Assembly: GCA_947396885.1 (NCBI GenBank)
Contig: OX377202.1
Coordinates: forward strand, 37,161,478-37,225,477
Direction: 5' to 3'
Source of the DNA: Heligmosomoides polygyrus polygyrus
Lineage: Eukaryota > Nematoda > Chromadorea > Rhabditida > Heligmosomidae
Length of the DNA: 64,000 nucleotides
In this document: positions 43,895-56,200 of the stretch, in pieces
How positions within the stretch are numbered: the stretch's first letter is position 1
Layout of the letters: the number at the start of each line of letters is the position of its first letter
Program-made: the position numbers and the translations under genes
Notes under the pieces: model-generated
The model's database searches: none
Told to the model about the DNA's origin: nothing
Seen by the model: only the letters and a program-made list of their open reading frames with translations

Positions 43895-46605
43895 CAGGGA
43901 TGGGCGGAAATTTTGAAAATTTTCTCAGAAAACAGAAATCAGAAAACAGAAAGGCCAAAAACGCCAGAAAATCAGAAAACAGAAATCAGAAAACAGAAAA
44001 TTTGGAAATTATCACACGATCTAATTATTTTACCTAAAGATTCATTTTTCCAGTAGCAAATGCTTTTGTATGACTAGAAATGTAGTCGTAGACCAGCGTT
44101 TTATTTTGTAAGCGTTTATAAAAATTTCTACTACATTCCAGTCTACTGCAATCAGCAAGTTGTAAATCTGGACTGATAGATCCTAGGAATCTCGACACGT
44201 GAAGTACACAACATTACTCATCAGCCCCGTTTCACCGCGAGCGCCTCAATCAGATAATGGTCCCACTAGTGAGAAACTTTTAGAGTACCGAACACGATGA
44301 ATCAGTGACCACTGTTTCCATATTTCAACTCAATTGCTTGAGTTTGTAGACCCACTCTCGCAACATACTCTAAAGCTGTGCAGAGATTCGTTGGTATTAC
44401 TGGCTCCGCCAGAATCTGTATTCCTAGTTCGTTTCGTTCTTGGTCATACCTTTCCTTGTAGTAGCCTAATTTCCGCGTAACTGAAAGTTCTCAGGCCAAC
44501 TTACCAATGCTCTTTACAGCACCTAGTTACTGCTTAGCCGACTAAAGATGATGTGCAATGGCTTGATGCCTTACAGTACAGCATGAGATTTTGACTGAAG
44601 GGGCTGTCAGCACAACAGATCTTATGAGAAGGTGTTTTTTTGAATGCGTAGAACCATATAATGAAGACCGAGCATATACCCTCTTTATCACATTATTATT
44701 TCATCTCATATCTATATATCATATTTCATCTCAGTGGAAGACCAGCAGAACCGCCTTGCTGTACAGACGAGTGCACGACATTAGCAACAATCGCCTGGTC
44801 TGCCTGATGTACGTAGTCTATCAGCTGTTAACTCGAGTCCTCCTGAATAGGATCGGCAGAACGCTAGATGACGTACAGTCATGCGAACAAGCAGGATTTC
44901 AGAGAGGATTCAGTACGATCGACCACATACACATCATTACGAAGCTTATCGAAGTGTCGCGAGAGTACAAGCTGCCGCTGCACGTTCACCTGAAGAAGGC
45001 ATTCGACTCTGTCGAAACTGAAGCGGTCGTCGAAGTCCTGCTCGTTCAGGGCGTTCCTACTGTGTACATCAGAGTCCTTCGAGAGCTGCAGAGTGGATTC
45101 ACGACAAAGATCTCGCCATTCTACAACAATGTCCTTGCCAAAGTGAACAGAGAGGTTCGATGAGAGGGTACTATATCCCCGGTTCTCTTCTGCGCCACCC
45201 TTCAAAACGTCACTCGACAATTAGAATGGGAAGACATGAGAGTGAAAGACGACAGAAGGCACCTGCATCATCTAACACCGAGCGCTAGCCAGGCAGAGCA
45301 AATGCTTGCTGGCTTGGATCGTGTATGTGGAACATTGGACTGCAGCTGCATCTTACGAAGACGATGTTCATGAGGAACGGACAAGTTTCTGACGCCCCAC
45401 GAAGAAGTCAACATGACCAACTAACTAGCGCCGGAGCTGGGAAGGAGGATGCGAGCGGCTTGAGAAGCTGTAAAGAGAGTCGTGGAGAAGACGCAGAACG
45501 TCGGGTTCCGTACCCACCTTTTCGACTTCACTGTTCTTCCTGCCCTAAAAGACGAATCAGAGACCTGGGCTCTACGAAAGCAGGATAAACAAGCGATCAG
45601 TGTCGCGTAGCGGGGAATCGAGGACAATGCTCGGAGTGATACGACTCACGCAAGTGAGAGAAGGCCTCGAGACTTCCGAGCTTCGCCGACGTTGGAAGAC
45701 CAGGGACGCTGTCGCATAGGCCAAGTCGTCGAAAATTAGGCGGACCACGTAATGTGCTTCGCAGACACCGAGTGGACGAGAGCCATCACCGACTAGACTC
45801 CACGGGATGTCAAGAGAACACCAGGATGCCCACCTACGCGTTGGTTGGACTTCGTCAAAGCCCTGAATAAACAATATGACGCTCTTCGTGTCCCTCGTGC
45901 GAAAAGGATTCTTTAGATACCCTGGCACGTGGCATGGACGTGTTGAGACGCTGCTGGTGCCCGCTTGAACAACTCGATGATCAATGGGACGACAGATGAT
46001 ATAAGTGATAAGTGAGAAATTTCGTGTATCAGTACTGCATCATTACAGCAGCGAAATCGAAGGTAACTAAAACTTTTGTGTCTCTTACTAATTTGTGGCA
46101 CCAAGGGGGAATCTTCAGAGTTAGAAAAGCAGCTTCGACGAAGGCTCCGCAGAAAGCGATATTGGGGATGACCGACTAACAGTGGTCAATTTTTAAACCG
46201 GAGGTGGAGAATAACCCTACCCACAGTAACTCTAGGACAAGCGGTTAGTTAGTACATAACTTAATGCCCTCAGAATACTAGTTTTAAAGTTTTAATATAA
46301 AATTTTTAGTGATAGTTCATGAGTATGCGGCGCAATTACTACACGAGCACATCCAAAAACGCCACATGCTTTCCATTTAAGATGCTCTAGAAATACTATT
46401 GTGGAATGAAGCTCACTATTCTATAATACTTTTTGGATTCCTTTCATTAGATTTCTGTGATAACATTTTGTTCGTAACTCTATTTTCTGTTTTCTGGCCA
46501 ATTTTTGGCCATTTTCCCAAAAAACAGAAAACAGAAAAAATTTGTCAAAAATGGCCAGAAAATCAGAAAACAGAAGACAGAAAACAGAAATTCCGCCCAT
46601 CCCTG
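43895..46605. mobile_element. hAT-type element with 8-base target duplication
   Basis: The ends read CAGGGATGGGCGGAA inward on both strands (43895-43909; 46591-46605). CATGCGAC flanks both sides (43887-43894, 46606-46613). CAGGG ends with 8-base duplications are the hAT signature. Both subterminal regions carry direct copies of AGAAAACAGAAATCAGAAAA. No hAT transposase is visible, so it is non-autonomous. About half of its length is a LINE remnant (44760-46015), so the transposon itself may be about 1.3 kb. Confidence 0.82.
44760..46015 (+). mobile_element. LINE remnant inside the hAT element
   Basis: Plus-strand RT core: CEQAGFQRGFSTIDHIHIIT, LKKAFDSVETEAVVE, QGVPTVYIRVLRELQSGFT. Then, through frame breaks, NIGLQLHLTKTMFMRNGQV and near the end RCWCPLEQLDDQWDDR with a GATAAGTGA-type tail. 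The stretch that should hold the catalytic FADD is absent: LHHL runs straight into TPSASQAE. It is the same family as 3923-4150 and 30310-30700. It is 5-prime truncated and cannot be active. Confidence 0.82.
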
Positions 46606-46886
46606 CATGCGACCACCACTTCTCCTCTGTCACACAGAGGCCAGAAATTGATACGTCTTGGCTTTTACTTAATATCTGGAATTTATTTATTCAGAACAAA
46701 CCTTGCATTAAGTGTTCGTATGCGCGACGAATTCATTAAGCTATTGTTGACACAGAACGTTCTGACAATGCTTCATAATCTCCATCTTCCGTCGCTATAG
46801 CGATTCAGAAGTTATGGTGCAACAGCATTGTAATTTGCAATTATTAATTAATAGTGTTGACCATATCAACTCTAGACTCAAACCAG

Positions 46887-47042
46887 AGGCCGGATTCATC
46901 AACGATTAACCCGCGGGTGCAGGGGGTAGAGCTACCCACGATGGAGCCTGCGTCTCTGACTCTTACCTTATCTCTACCTTATCTTATCTCTACCCCTTAT
47001 ACCCCGCATACCCACGGATTTAATTGTTGATGAATCCGGCCC
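46887..47042. mobile_element. GGGCC-ended MITE, copy C
   Basis: The ends are AGGCCGGATTCATCAACG and the inverse of GGGCCGGATTCATCAAC, flanked by CAG at 46884-46886 and 47043-47045. The interior is nearly the same as copies A and B. It lies about 70 bases past the probable polyadenylation signal of the sugar-transferase gene. Confidence 0.75.
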
Positions 47043-47113
47043 CAGGATGTGTTGACGATGTTCCTAAACGGGTCAATTTTCTGCATTAATTACATTGAGC
47101 CTGCGCACAATCG

Positions 47114-47121
47114 TTTTTATT
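47114..47121 (-). terminator. Probable polyadenylation signal of the sugar-transferase gene
   Basis: On the minus strand AATAAAAA lies about 175 bases after the stop codon of the gene ending at 47292. It is the first canonical hexamer in that direction. Confidence 0.5.
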
Positions 47122-47291
47122 AGCCGTAATGTAACGAAGCGAACAACAGCAAAATCATATTCAGTACAAACACCTCGTGATTAAGTGAAGGATAGATTAC
47201 CCGATCGCCAAAAAGAACCCGCGAAGAGCTAAGATAGGAACATGGACAGAAGACAAAAACTTATTCGAAAAACAGCGAAAACGCCGTCTTG

Positions 47292-50200
47292 CTACTCAAT
47301 ACCCATGAGTCGTTGGCGTGCTCGGAGAACCTTGCTAGTTGAGCAGTGTCCGGCCCTTGTGAGGAACCACAGGCCGCTTATAGCCTGAAAGCGAGTCAAC
47401 ATTCCCTTCGTGGACTATGAGCGCTGCCAAGCACGTACATAAGTGCTCGTGCTGCTAGTCTAACAGTCGCTAGCGGTGTTACTTACCTGTCGTGCTTCCT
47501 TATTCTTCAGTCCGACGTAGAAATTGTTGTTGACTATGTAGGGCTGCATTAGGTTCTTGTCTTTGTCGTTGAGGTAGAACCTTCAAAGGACACACAATTA
47601 TGGCGGAATTTCTGCCACTTCGAATTTTATTAAATTCTAAAGCACGACAAAGGAGCCAAGGAAGCCGCGGTCGTTTCGTGCATCTCGAATTGAAGTTCCC
47701 GGTTCGAGTCCTAGCAAGCCAACCTGTGCTTCATACCTATGCGTTCGGCTAATTAGTAGTAACAGATATAACTGGAAGATCACTAAATAAAACACTGGGT
47801 CCCACCCCCTAAGGGATTAATTAGCTAGTTTTAGGAGAACTCTGATCTTTCCTAATTTGAGCCCTAATTAGTTCAGTTTGCGTAGGTTTCATTTGGTATC
47901 AGTGCAAAATTCACATTTGTTTCTTGATGCAAAAAGGACACGCAATTATGGCGGAATTTTTGCACCTTTGAAGCACTCCTTTAAGTGTATTATTATTAAA
48001 TATAGACTTAGTGCACCTTTTCTCCTTATCAAACTCTATAGCATGCTCAGGGGTGATAGTGCATCTACGAACTCCCACAATGGAGACGCAATCGACCACC
48101 TACAAACCGCAGAAGGATAGAAAGCAGGGTTAACCTGGGAGTCCTACAGTCGATTCCCGTTCATGTGAAGACCAGTCTTACAGTCAGTTACAGAGCCGGA
48201 GTAGTATAAGGATCTTAGGACATGTTTGCAGTATGTTATGGGCATAGTTAATATGCATTCTTCGTATGACAATCTGATTTTTCCGTCGGCTCAAGGACCT
48301 TGAATTCATTAGTCCAGTAAGGACAAGTTTGTGAGGGCTTAGGTGCAGCCACTACTACAGCTCCAACAACTTTATTCTAGAACTGAAAAAAAATTAGTAC
48401 AAAAAAAGCTAAAAAATTATGTGAATTAATTATTGTATTAAAACAAGTCAATTCAGTTTTATTAAGCCCCAAATGTCTGGTGTAGAGGTTGCAAGCTTAT
48501 AACGATGCTTTGTTGCGATCAAAACTCGAGCGGAAGGAGGGACTCGAACTCGCACCCCCTGTTAACAATAAGTGGGCGAGAATACTCTGCGCCGTCACCG
48601 CACCCGTCCTGTTTGATTGAACGCAGCATCCAGTTCAAGTTGCAAGGAATGCTGCAACTGGAACTATTTTGGGCAAATTTGGCATCAAGCCGATCGCAAT
48701 GACGTGACTAAGCCTAAAATTAGCATGAGACGCATTTTTAAAAGCGACTAATTTTTTTCAAATTCAAGTAGCAAGGTTCATTTCTGCCAGTGGGCATAAC
48801 TAAAAGAGACTCACCTGAAAATGTGAGTTAGGTCAGAGTAATTAAGAGCTTTCCTAATTTCTTTGAAGCTTCTCAGGGCCCCGACGATTTGTGAGTGGCA
48901 GACGCATGCTAAATAAGAGAAGGGTGATACCAAAGCTATTATAAATTCTTGTGGGGAAAAGTTCGATTTGAAAAAAGTTATAGTGAGGCGACGCAAAACA
49001 CCCGTTTTTCGTCGCAAAGGCCGTTTGGTTGAATGTTTAGCGGCGGTACTGTACTGCAGCCCGCTTCTGAGCCAGAATTCCGTGTGTTCAGAACCAGAAA
49101 TACTTGAATATCCAGGTGAAAGTTGTTATTCGAGAAATTAGTTTCTGAAATCTTGCATTTCCCGCCTCTGCTGCGAATCGAACTCGCGCGTCGCGGTCGC
49201 CCCTGCTTCCCGGTAGTTCATGAAAACCAATCGGGTTGCGGGAAGCCGGGATCGGGATGCGGCGGGAGGGGACCGCATCGGCTACCTTCCCGCTCCCGTG
49301 GGTTCATGAATACGCCCACTGGTCAGCAGGAGGTGCGGGTTCAGGCTCCTTCTGGCGCTAGAGATTCGCAACAAAACATCGTTGTTATGTTAGAAACTGC
49401 TATTTAAATCATTTAAATATTATGATAAAATTATTATTTAATTTATTTCATTCAGCGTTCACTCTATAAGTGTATTGAAGAGTGAATATTCACTGTTATT
49501 CCACCGTATGAGCTTCTTTAAGAAGCTCTTCTTAATGTTGTTTTTAGTCTTTTTGCCGATCTGTTAGCAAAAATTGCATCTTCCAGAATGGCTGGTTCCT
49601 GGACATTCTTTCGTAAGCTATAACTCTAGGCAAAATTTCATGGAACTCAGATATGCACCGCTTCCTGCAACTAGGGTACTAACCACTTTCCGTCAGCTAT
49701 TTCCTTGTACTCGAAGTTCCGACAGACGGCGCCATTGTGCTGAGTCTGACACAGCTCGTTCAGGACGTCCTGAATTACGTTCTGAATTTCTATTATCCCA
49801 GTTTTCTGTCCACTATCACGTGGTTTTGTTAAGCTGTCGACTAGGATTGTTAACAGTCTTTCTACGGCCCGCTTGGTAGTGACCTCCTCTGGAGCTTGAA
49901 AAGGTCAGGGAGCGTTCACAAAGCCACTAAGCAAACGTCGCTCTATTGTGTTTTAGTCTTCCTATTGAGTCGTCGAACTATGTGCCTCATCTAAAAATTC
50001 ATGCATGGAAAGGCGAGACTACGCAATAGTTGTTAGATGTCGCTTCAGCTATATGTTATCACCACTAGCGCCAAAGCTAATTCATGACGTGAAATGCTCG
50101 CCTCCCTGCTTTCGTTGTCAGGAGGGAACCCACCTGGTCGTACAGCGAACTGTTGCTTTGGACGCGTTTTGTTATCTCGTTGATCAGGACGATCGATGTG

Positions 50201-53200
50201 TTTGTCGGCTCCACCAGCATAGGGCTGAACGCCAGAGAGTCACCCTGGAAGGATCGAGTTCCATACGCACAAATAGCAATAGCACTGAGGTCGCTTCCTC
50301 AAACTTCCCGTCAAAAATATCCAGGGTGACAGGATGATTTTCTCGCCACGAAACCAAGAACCGGCATCGCATACGAACCATTGTTTTCTGCGCTGACTCA
50401 GGCTTTGAAGGAGGTGGACAGCCGGCAACATTGGGTAATGGAGAATTCCCCTTGGCGTGCGATTTTCATCACAAGAACAACTATGCCTGACATGACCACA
50501 CATAGTCTCAGCCATGGATTTCACAGAGTGCTCTTGAGAGGATCAGCCACTGAATCGTCTTAAAATCGACCCCTGGGTCATACTACAGGAAGTGCAATGG
50601 CGATGCCGATGCCATCATTTTTGGAGAACTTCGCATACATAACTCCTCATACGGGGGGGGGGCAGAAAGGCAGTCTTAATGAATTTCAGAGTCGCTCCCA
50701 CTCTTCGATAGAATAGAGTGGAGATTTCTCATAGTAGGTATCTCATTGCCGAGTACAGTACCATTCACAAACTACGTCGCTGTTCTTTAGCACACGACTA
50801 GAAAGTTTTACTGCCTACAAGACCTACGAGTTGTAGCCGAAACGATTCGGACTTGACAGAGTTATTGCGCTCCGAACACGGCCGCGCGTGCAATTTGCAA
50901 GCAGTCGCTCCCATTCGATTAATAGGTTCGATACTATATGCATTGTGCACGGCGCACTCCAAGGGCTTGCTGGACAGTCTTAGAGCAATTTCTGAGTAGG
51001 GCGGCTGCAAATTTGTGATAAAACTCCTCACACGCTCACTCTTCAAGCTGTCGCTCGATCGCGCCCACTCGATTGATTCTGTCGGGCCTATATGCTTTGT
51101 TCAACTCCACCGAGATCTATAGATCATAAGATAGAGCTTGAGCTGCTGAGCTCAAATATATGTTTTCTTTTACAAGTACTTGATTTTTAAAAAAGTTATT
51201 TAAAAAGGCCGCTTTGGACCGTTCCAAAGCAGCCTATGTTTACCTTTCCGGGATTTCCGGCTAATTAACGGAGGAACATGTCCGGTACTATAAAAGGGGC
51301 TACATTGCTGACCCTCGCTCGATCTACTGAAAAAGGAAAGTAAAATTTGTGGGAAATCCTTATGTAACATCCCAATGCACTTGCATTGCTCCGACTCAAA
51401 AGTATGAAGTGTATTTCTCCACTTCATTTCTCTCCGCTGGCCTCCAGAGCCATTATTTTCAGAGCACATCTCCTAGATCCAAAGCTTGGCGAATTTGGTG
51501 TCGCGGATGCAAAAAGAATATTAGGGGGTTTCGCACTTCGCTGATAGTAAGATGGAGGGTGCTGAAGTGGAATTAGTCGGATTAGAGCAGAGAGCATAGA
51601 TCCTCAAATCCTTCTGCGGGCGTATAAGGCATATGTGAGACCCATGGTAGAGTGTGGAACCACAGTTTTCAATCCTTCGAAGAGAAAAAACATTCTTCTT
51701 CTAGAAAATGTTCAGAATAGTTTCACTCGTAAGCTGATGATGAGGTGCTACGGGAATAACTATTATCAGATGCCAAATGGTGCCGAAAGAGCGGAAATGT
51801 TAGGATTACCAAGCCTTTTCATAAGAAGGAAAAGAGCTGACCTCCTCATGATGTTTAAGATACTCACTGGTAGGGTTTCTATAAACCCACTCAACTTTTT
51901 TGGCACTAGGCTGACAAGAAACATAAGAGGTAAACTCAGACTTAATGTTTCGGTGGCGAAATCACGAGCCCGAGCAAGCCTTTTCACCTACAGAAATTTA
52001 AAGGAGTTTAACCACATTTTGAGCACAAATGAGGAAGTCTTAGGTCTATTCTTCCACGGTTTCAAGAAGCTGCTTTTGCGTATTTTGCGTATGCAATGAG
52101 TGCCTTCGGTTGTATTCTGTATTCTGTATTCTGTATTTTTGTTTGTTCTTGATTGAGTTTATGCGTTTTTATTCTAATATTGTATTTTTACGTGTGGCCT
52201 TAGCTCACGTCATGAATAAACAAATAAATAAATAAAATAGTCCAGATCAGTAGGCTGGCTTGCCCACGAACAATGGAACACTCGCCTGCTTCTTGAAGGG
52301 GAAGGTCGTTGCACAGTCAATGTATCCCTTTTCCCTTATAATAGTTGATCGGAAAATCTTAACAGGGTTTTCCTTAAAAGTCAGAACTTCCGACTTTCGA
52401 TTGATATCCATCTACCATGTGGTAGTCGTAGAACATTCTCGAAGCTTCTCTGCAAAAAGTACAATACCGCCCGCGCCGCGCGATCAAAAAGGCGGTTTTC
52501 AACGGATTAATCCATCGCAAACCGCCAATCGTGTATACAACTTTACCAGACCACCGCATTCTCGCCGTGGGTGGCCAAAAAAAATGACTGGTGCGGGCTT
52601 TTGGAGCGGGCTTCTTTCCTAGGGCATGCAGATTTTCGGAGTATCTCAAGCATGGCTTACGCTGCCAGTGCACTGTCATGCCAGGGATGCTCTAAGAGTG
52701 TGCCGTACACAATGCATGTAGAATCGAACCTATCAATCGAGTGGACGAATGCATGTTCACTCCGCTTCTCTATTATCTTACTGGAAATGTAAAGCCTTCA
52801 AGACTATTTCGAAGCGTTTAAAGAATTTTTTAAGCATTTTCTAGCTGTCCTATTTAGGATTTGCTCCAATCTGTCTCGCGAGCCTTCGGAGTGCATACAG
52901 GATCGAACCTATCAATCGCCTGTGCGAAAGTATATCCACTGCTCCTCCATCTTTTCTTACTGGCTAAACTGAAGTACAATACCGGGCACGCCACTCCGCC
53001 CAACAAGCATGAGTGGTGTGCATGAGTAATAGCGGCGCCCTTTTGCGCCGCAAAGCGCCGTTTTTTTAGTAGCTTCTCTGGAATTCCATATTTTAAAATA
53101 AGAAACATATATTTCGGTGCACCAGGCGGGGCTGCTCTCTCTTGGGTTTTAGTGTGATGTTAACTTCGCAAGAGCATCTTCGAGCAATCACCTTCTACGA

Positions 53201-56200
53201 GTGACGCCGCGACAATGAAGAGAGGCAGCAGTCCGGAACATCAACAGCGCATTCCTCATCCATACACAAGAAATAAGTACGGACCAAACCAGTGCTGCGA
53301 TCATTTGCTCTGATGACGATCATGCATTTATCGACCTTCCAGGGAGTAGTAACTACCTTCATGGACTTCCTATTACGAAGAAAAGCGCTCGACGTTCTTT
53401 TCAATTGCTATTTTCAACCGGAAATGATGTATGCGACATCTTGCTTGCCGCCTGATATTTCGATCACCTGATCTGCGCCAATCCACGACGTTGGAGCACG
53501 TCAGGTCCCAAAAAACAATTCGATCGACATGGGAGGCGACATTAACCATTTTCTTCAGAACTATGTCACGATGTTGCCTGTGCACGATAGTGGATAAGTG
53601 CTGAATCCCGTTGCTTCCCTTCCTGTGTATGTAGCTAAAGCGACCCACCAAAAAATGGAGGAGCTGGGCTGGTATACCGCACACATTTGACATAGCCCCT
53701 CAGATTACCATTGCTCCACTCCCTAAAGGCTTAGTTGGTTAAGTAAAGTTTCAAAAAGTCTGAAGACTAAATCGGGAGGTCGTCGACTTTTCCAACTCCA
53801 GGTCTCCCCAGTTTTGGGAAATAAGAGAATCGCTTACCTGACCTAGATGGACCATTGCGGTGAAACTGACTGGTGACTGACGGTGACTAACAGTGGTGAT
53901 TATATTGTTGATGGATTTGCACTGTACGCCGAATAACCAAATAAGGAGGAAAAATGAAAACCCTTTCAAGACTTTCTGATAACCTAATACATTTAAAAAT
54001 GGAACGTACATAGGACATCTCGAGGCGTTCGTTGACCCCAACGTTTATCCGCTGCTCTTTCTCACACGTATGCAGAACACATTACCTTCTGCACCTTACA
54101 GAATGTTATCACTATGGTTCGGAAGAATAACGAAACTAAAAGTGAGAAATGAACATTAGGGCGCAAACACACACACACACACACACAGACACGCACACAA
54201 CAGGACACTAATGAGGTTTGCGATGAGCAACTCCTTCGGCACTCGATATTGTACTTCCTACAGTTCCTTCCTGTCCAGCGTAAACTCTTCCTCAAATGAT
54301 TAACTCCGCTGCTTTCTCTCACTAATGCGAAGGCTTCAGTCTCAGCACGCATCCCTATTGGGAATGAGGATAATTAAAGCTTACTTTATGGGTCAATCCC
54401 TTGAGCGGCACCACAATATCAGCATCATCAATAAGAGTGGTGTTGAGGAACAGTTCAAGCGGATCTCGAAACCATGTTGAGTCTGTCTCAATCAGCACAT
54501 ATCGAACTGACTTCTGCAAAAATCACCTATTGGAGTGCTTCAATTTTTATTAAGCAAGTTTTTCAAACTTTTCCTGAAGACAAGAATGGGATGCAATAGA
54601 AGCAAAGCGATCACAAAACTCACCAGTAAAATCCTAAATAAATAATCCTAAGTAATAAACACTTCCTGGTTTTTCTGAGTAGAAGACGCAGCAGGTTGAG
54701 CGATTCTTCCCGCATCAGTTGGCTTGAAAGGCTAGAATTTCATAGGAGGAAAACCATTTGATGCTCACCTCTGTCAGTGCCTTCATCATCTGAGCTCTAA
54801 TCACAAGAAAATCGATGTACTTCTGCTCACCCCAGTCGAGGTCCTCTTCAAAACCGGGTAGACTGACGGCAAGGCAATGCATCTTCTGGAATTTAAATTT
54901 ATAGTGTCAGTTTCGAGCACGACTAAATCGGGTAACCGAGACGTGCGATGCGACTACGGTGCTAGACTTAGGTACCCTTCTGCTGGATCGATGCTCCCGC
55001 ATCATAGCCATCCAACCATCGCAGAGAGAACCGCCTGTGCTCCGTAGCTAGGGTGGGGCTTACCTCTCCATATTCCCGTTGCACGCTGTCGCACAGCTTC
55101 TTGGAGGTAGAAACGATCATTACCATCTCGTGGGAGCCCTGAAAGCTATGTCAATTCTCCCAAGAAGTAGATGACGAATAGTACGACGCCTCCGTTGCAA
55201 CTCTTGTTAGCGATCTTACTGACAATATGAGATCTGCAGCCGAATACTTGCTCTCCGAGAACAATCTGAATTCTTAACTGATTTTTAGTTTTTTTTCAAC
55301 TGAACTGTTCTGCCGCACTACCCTGTGCAGTGCTTCCGGTGATCCGAGGAATAACCGGAATGTGAAGACTGTCAACTACTTATTTCAAGCAAGTCAATGC
55401 TGGCTTTGTCAGACTTCCCTATGTTTCCAAGCGTAGCTGCGCCGTTTATCGGAAATTGTCTATGTATAAGCTCACATGTGGTTTGGAACCGTCCACAGGC
55501 TTTCGTCGAATTCGATACCAAGCTCTGTGGAAATAATCATATGGCACCTTCTAGAGGGCCATTTTGCTTACGACCACAAGATCAGTTTAATCAAAGTTCC
55601 TGCTATATCGAATTTTAATTTCAAGTAACCAAAATGTGGTTAGTAATCACAACCTGGGCATCGTAATGAATAGTAGCTCTGTCCTAGCCAAAAAAACGTT
55701 ATGAGATTGGACGTACTGGGAATAGATGCCTACGCACATATTAAAAGTATATCAAAGGTGTTTTCTACTTATGAAAACTGGAGCCGGTTGCGCTCATTAG
55801 CTGTCTGAAGTCACTTGTGACATCAGCTTGAATATGGTTGGATTTCTCATCGAGGGACTTTCAGAAAAATCTGAAGATACAACGCTGCGTAGGTAACAGA
55901 CATGTCTGGAAATTGCAGAGTACCAAATAGGTCTCTACCCAAAGCTCTGTTCCTTAATCACCATTGGGTTTTCGCTGAATCGTTCGCCTTTAGGGTTTTA
56001 TGTTTAGCTGTCCAGCAAATGCAAAACATGAAGTAAGGAGTAATTAACTTCAGACTTGATGTGGAAGCCCCGGTGAAATCTGATGATCGTCAAAGATTGC
56101 TGAAGAGCGATGGAGCAGTAAGGAGCTGACTAGTCCGATATACACCGAAAATCTTCGGATAATTACATGATTCGGATAACGTTAGTTTCGAGGGCCCCGA

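Noticed and set aside
54180..54360. Possible extra exon of the sugar-transferase gene (FEEEFTLDRKEL)
   Set aside because: The frame has stops and exon 54385 joins in phase directly to exon 50244, which carries the expected next conserved segment.
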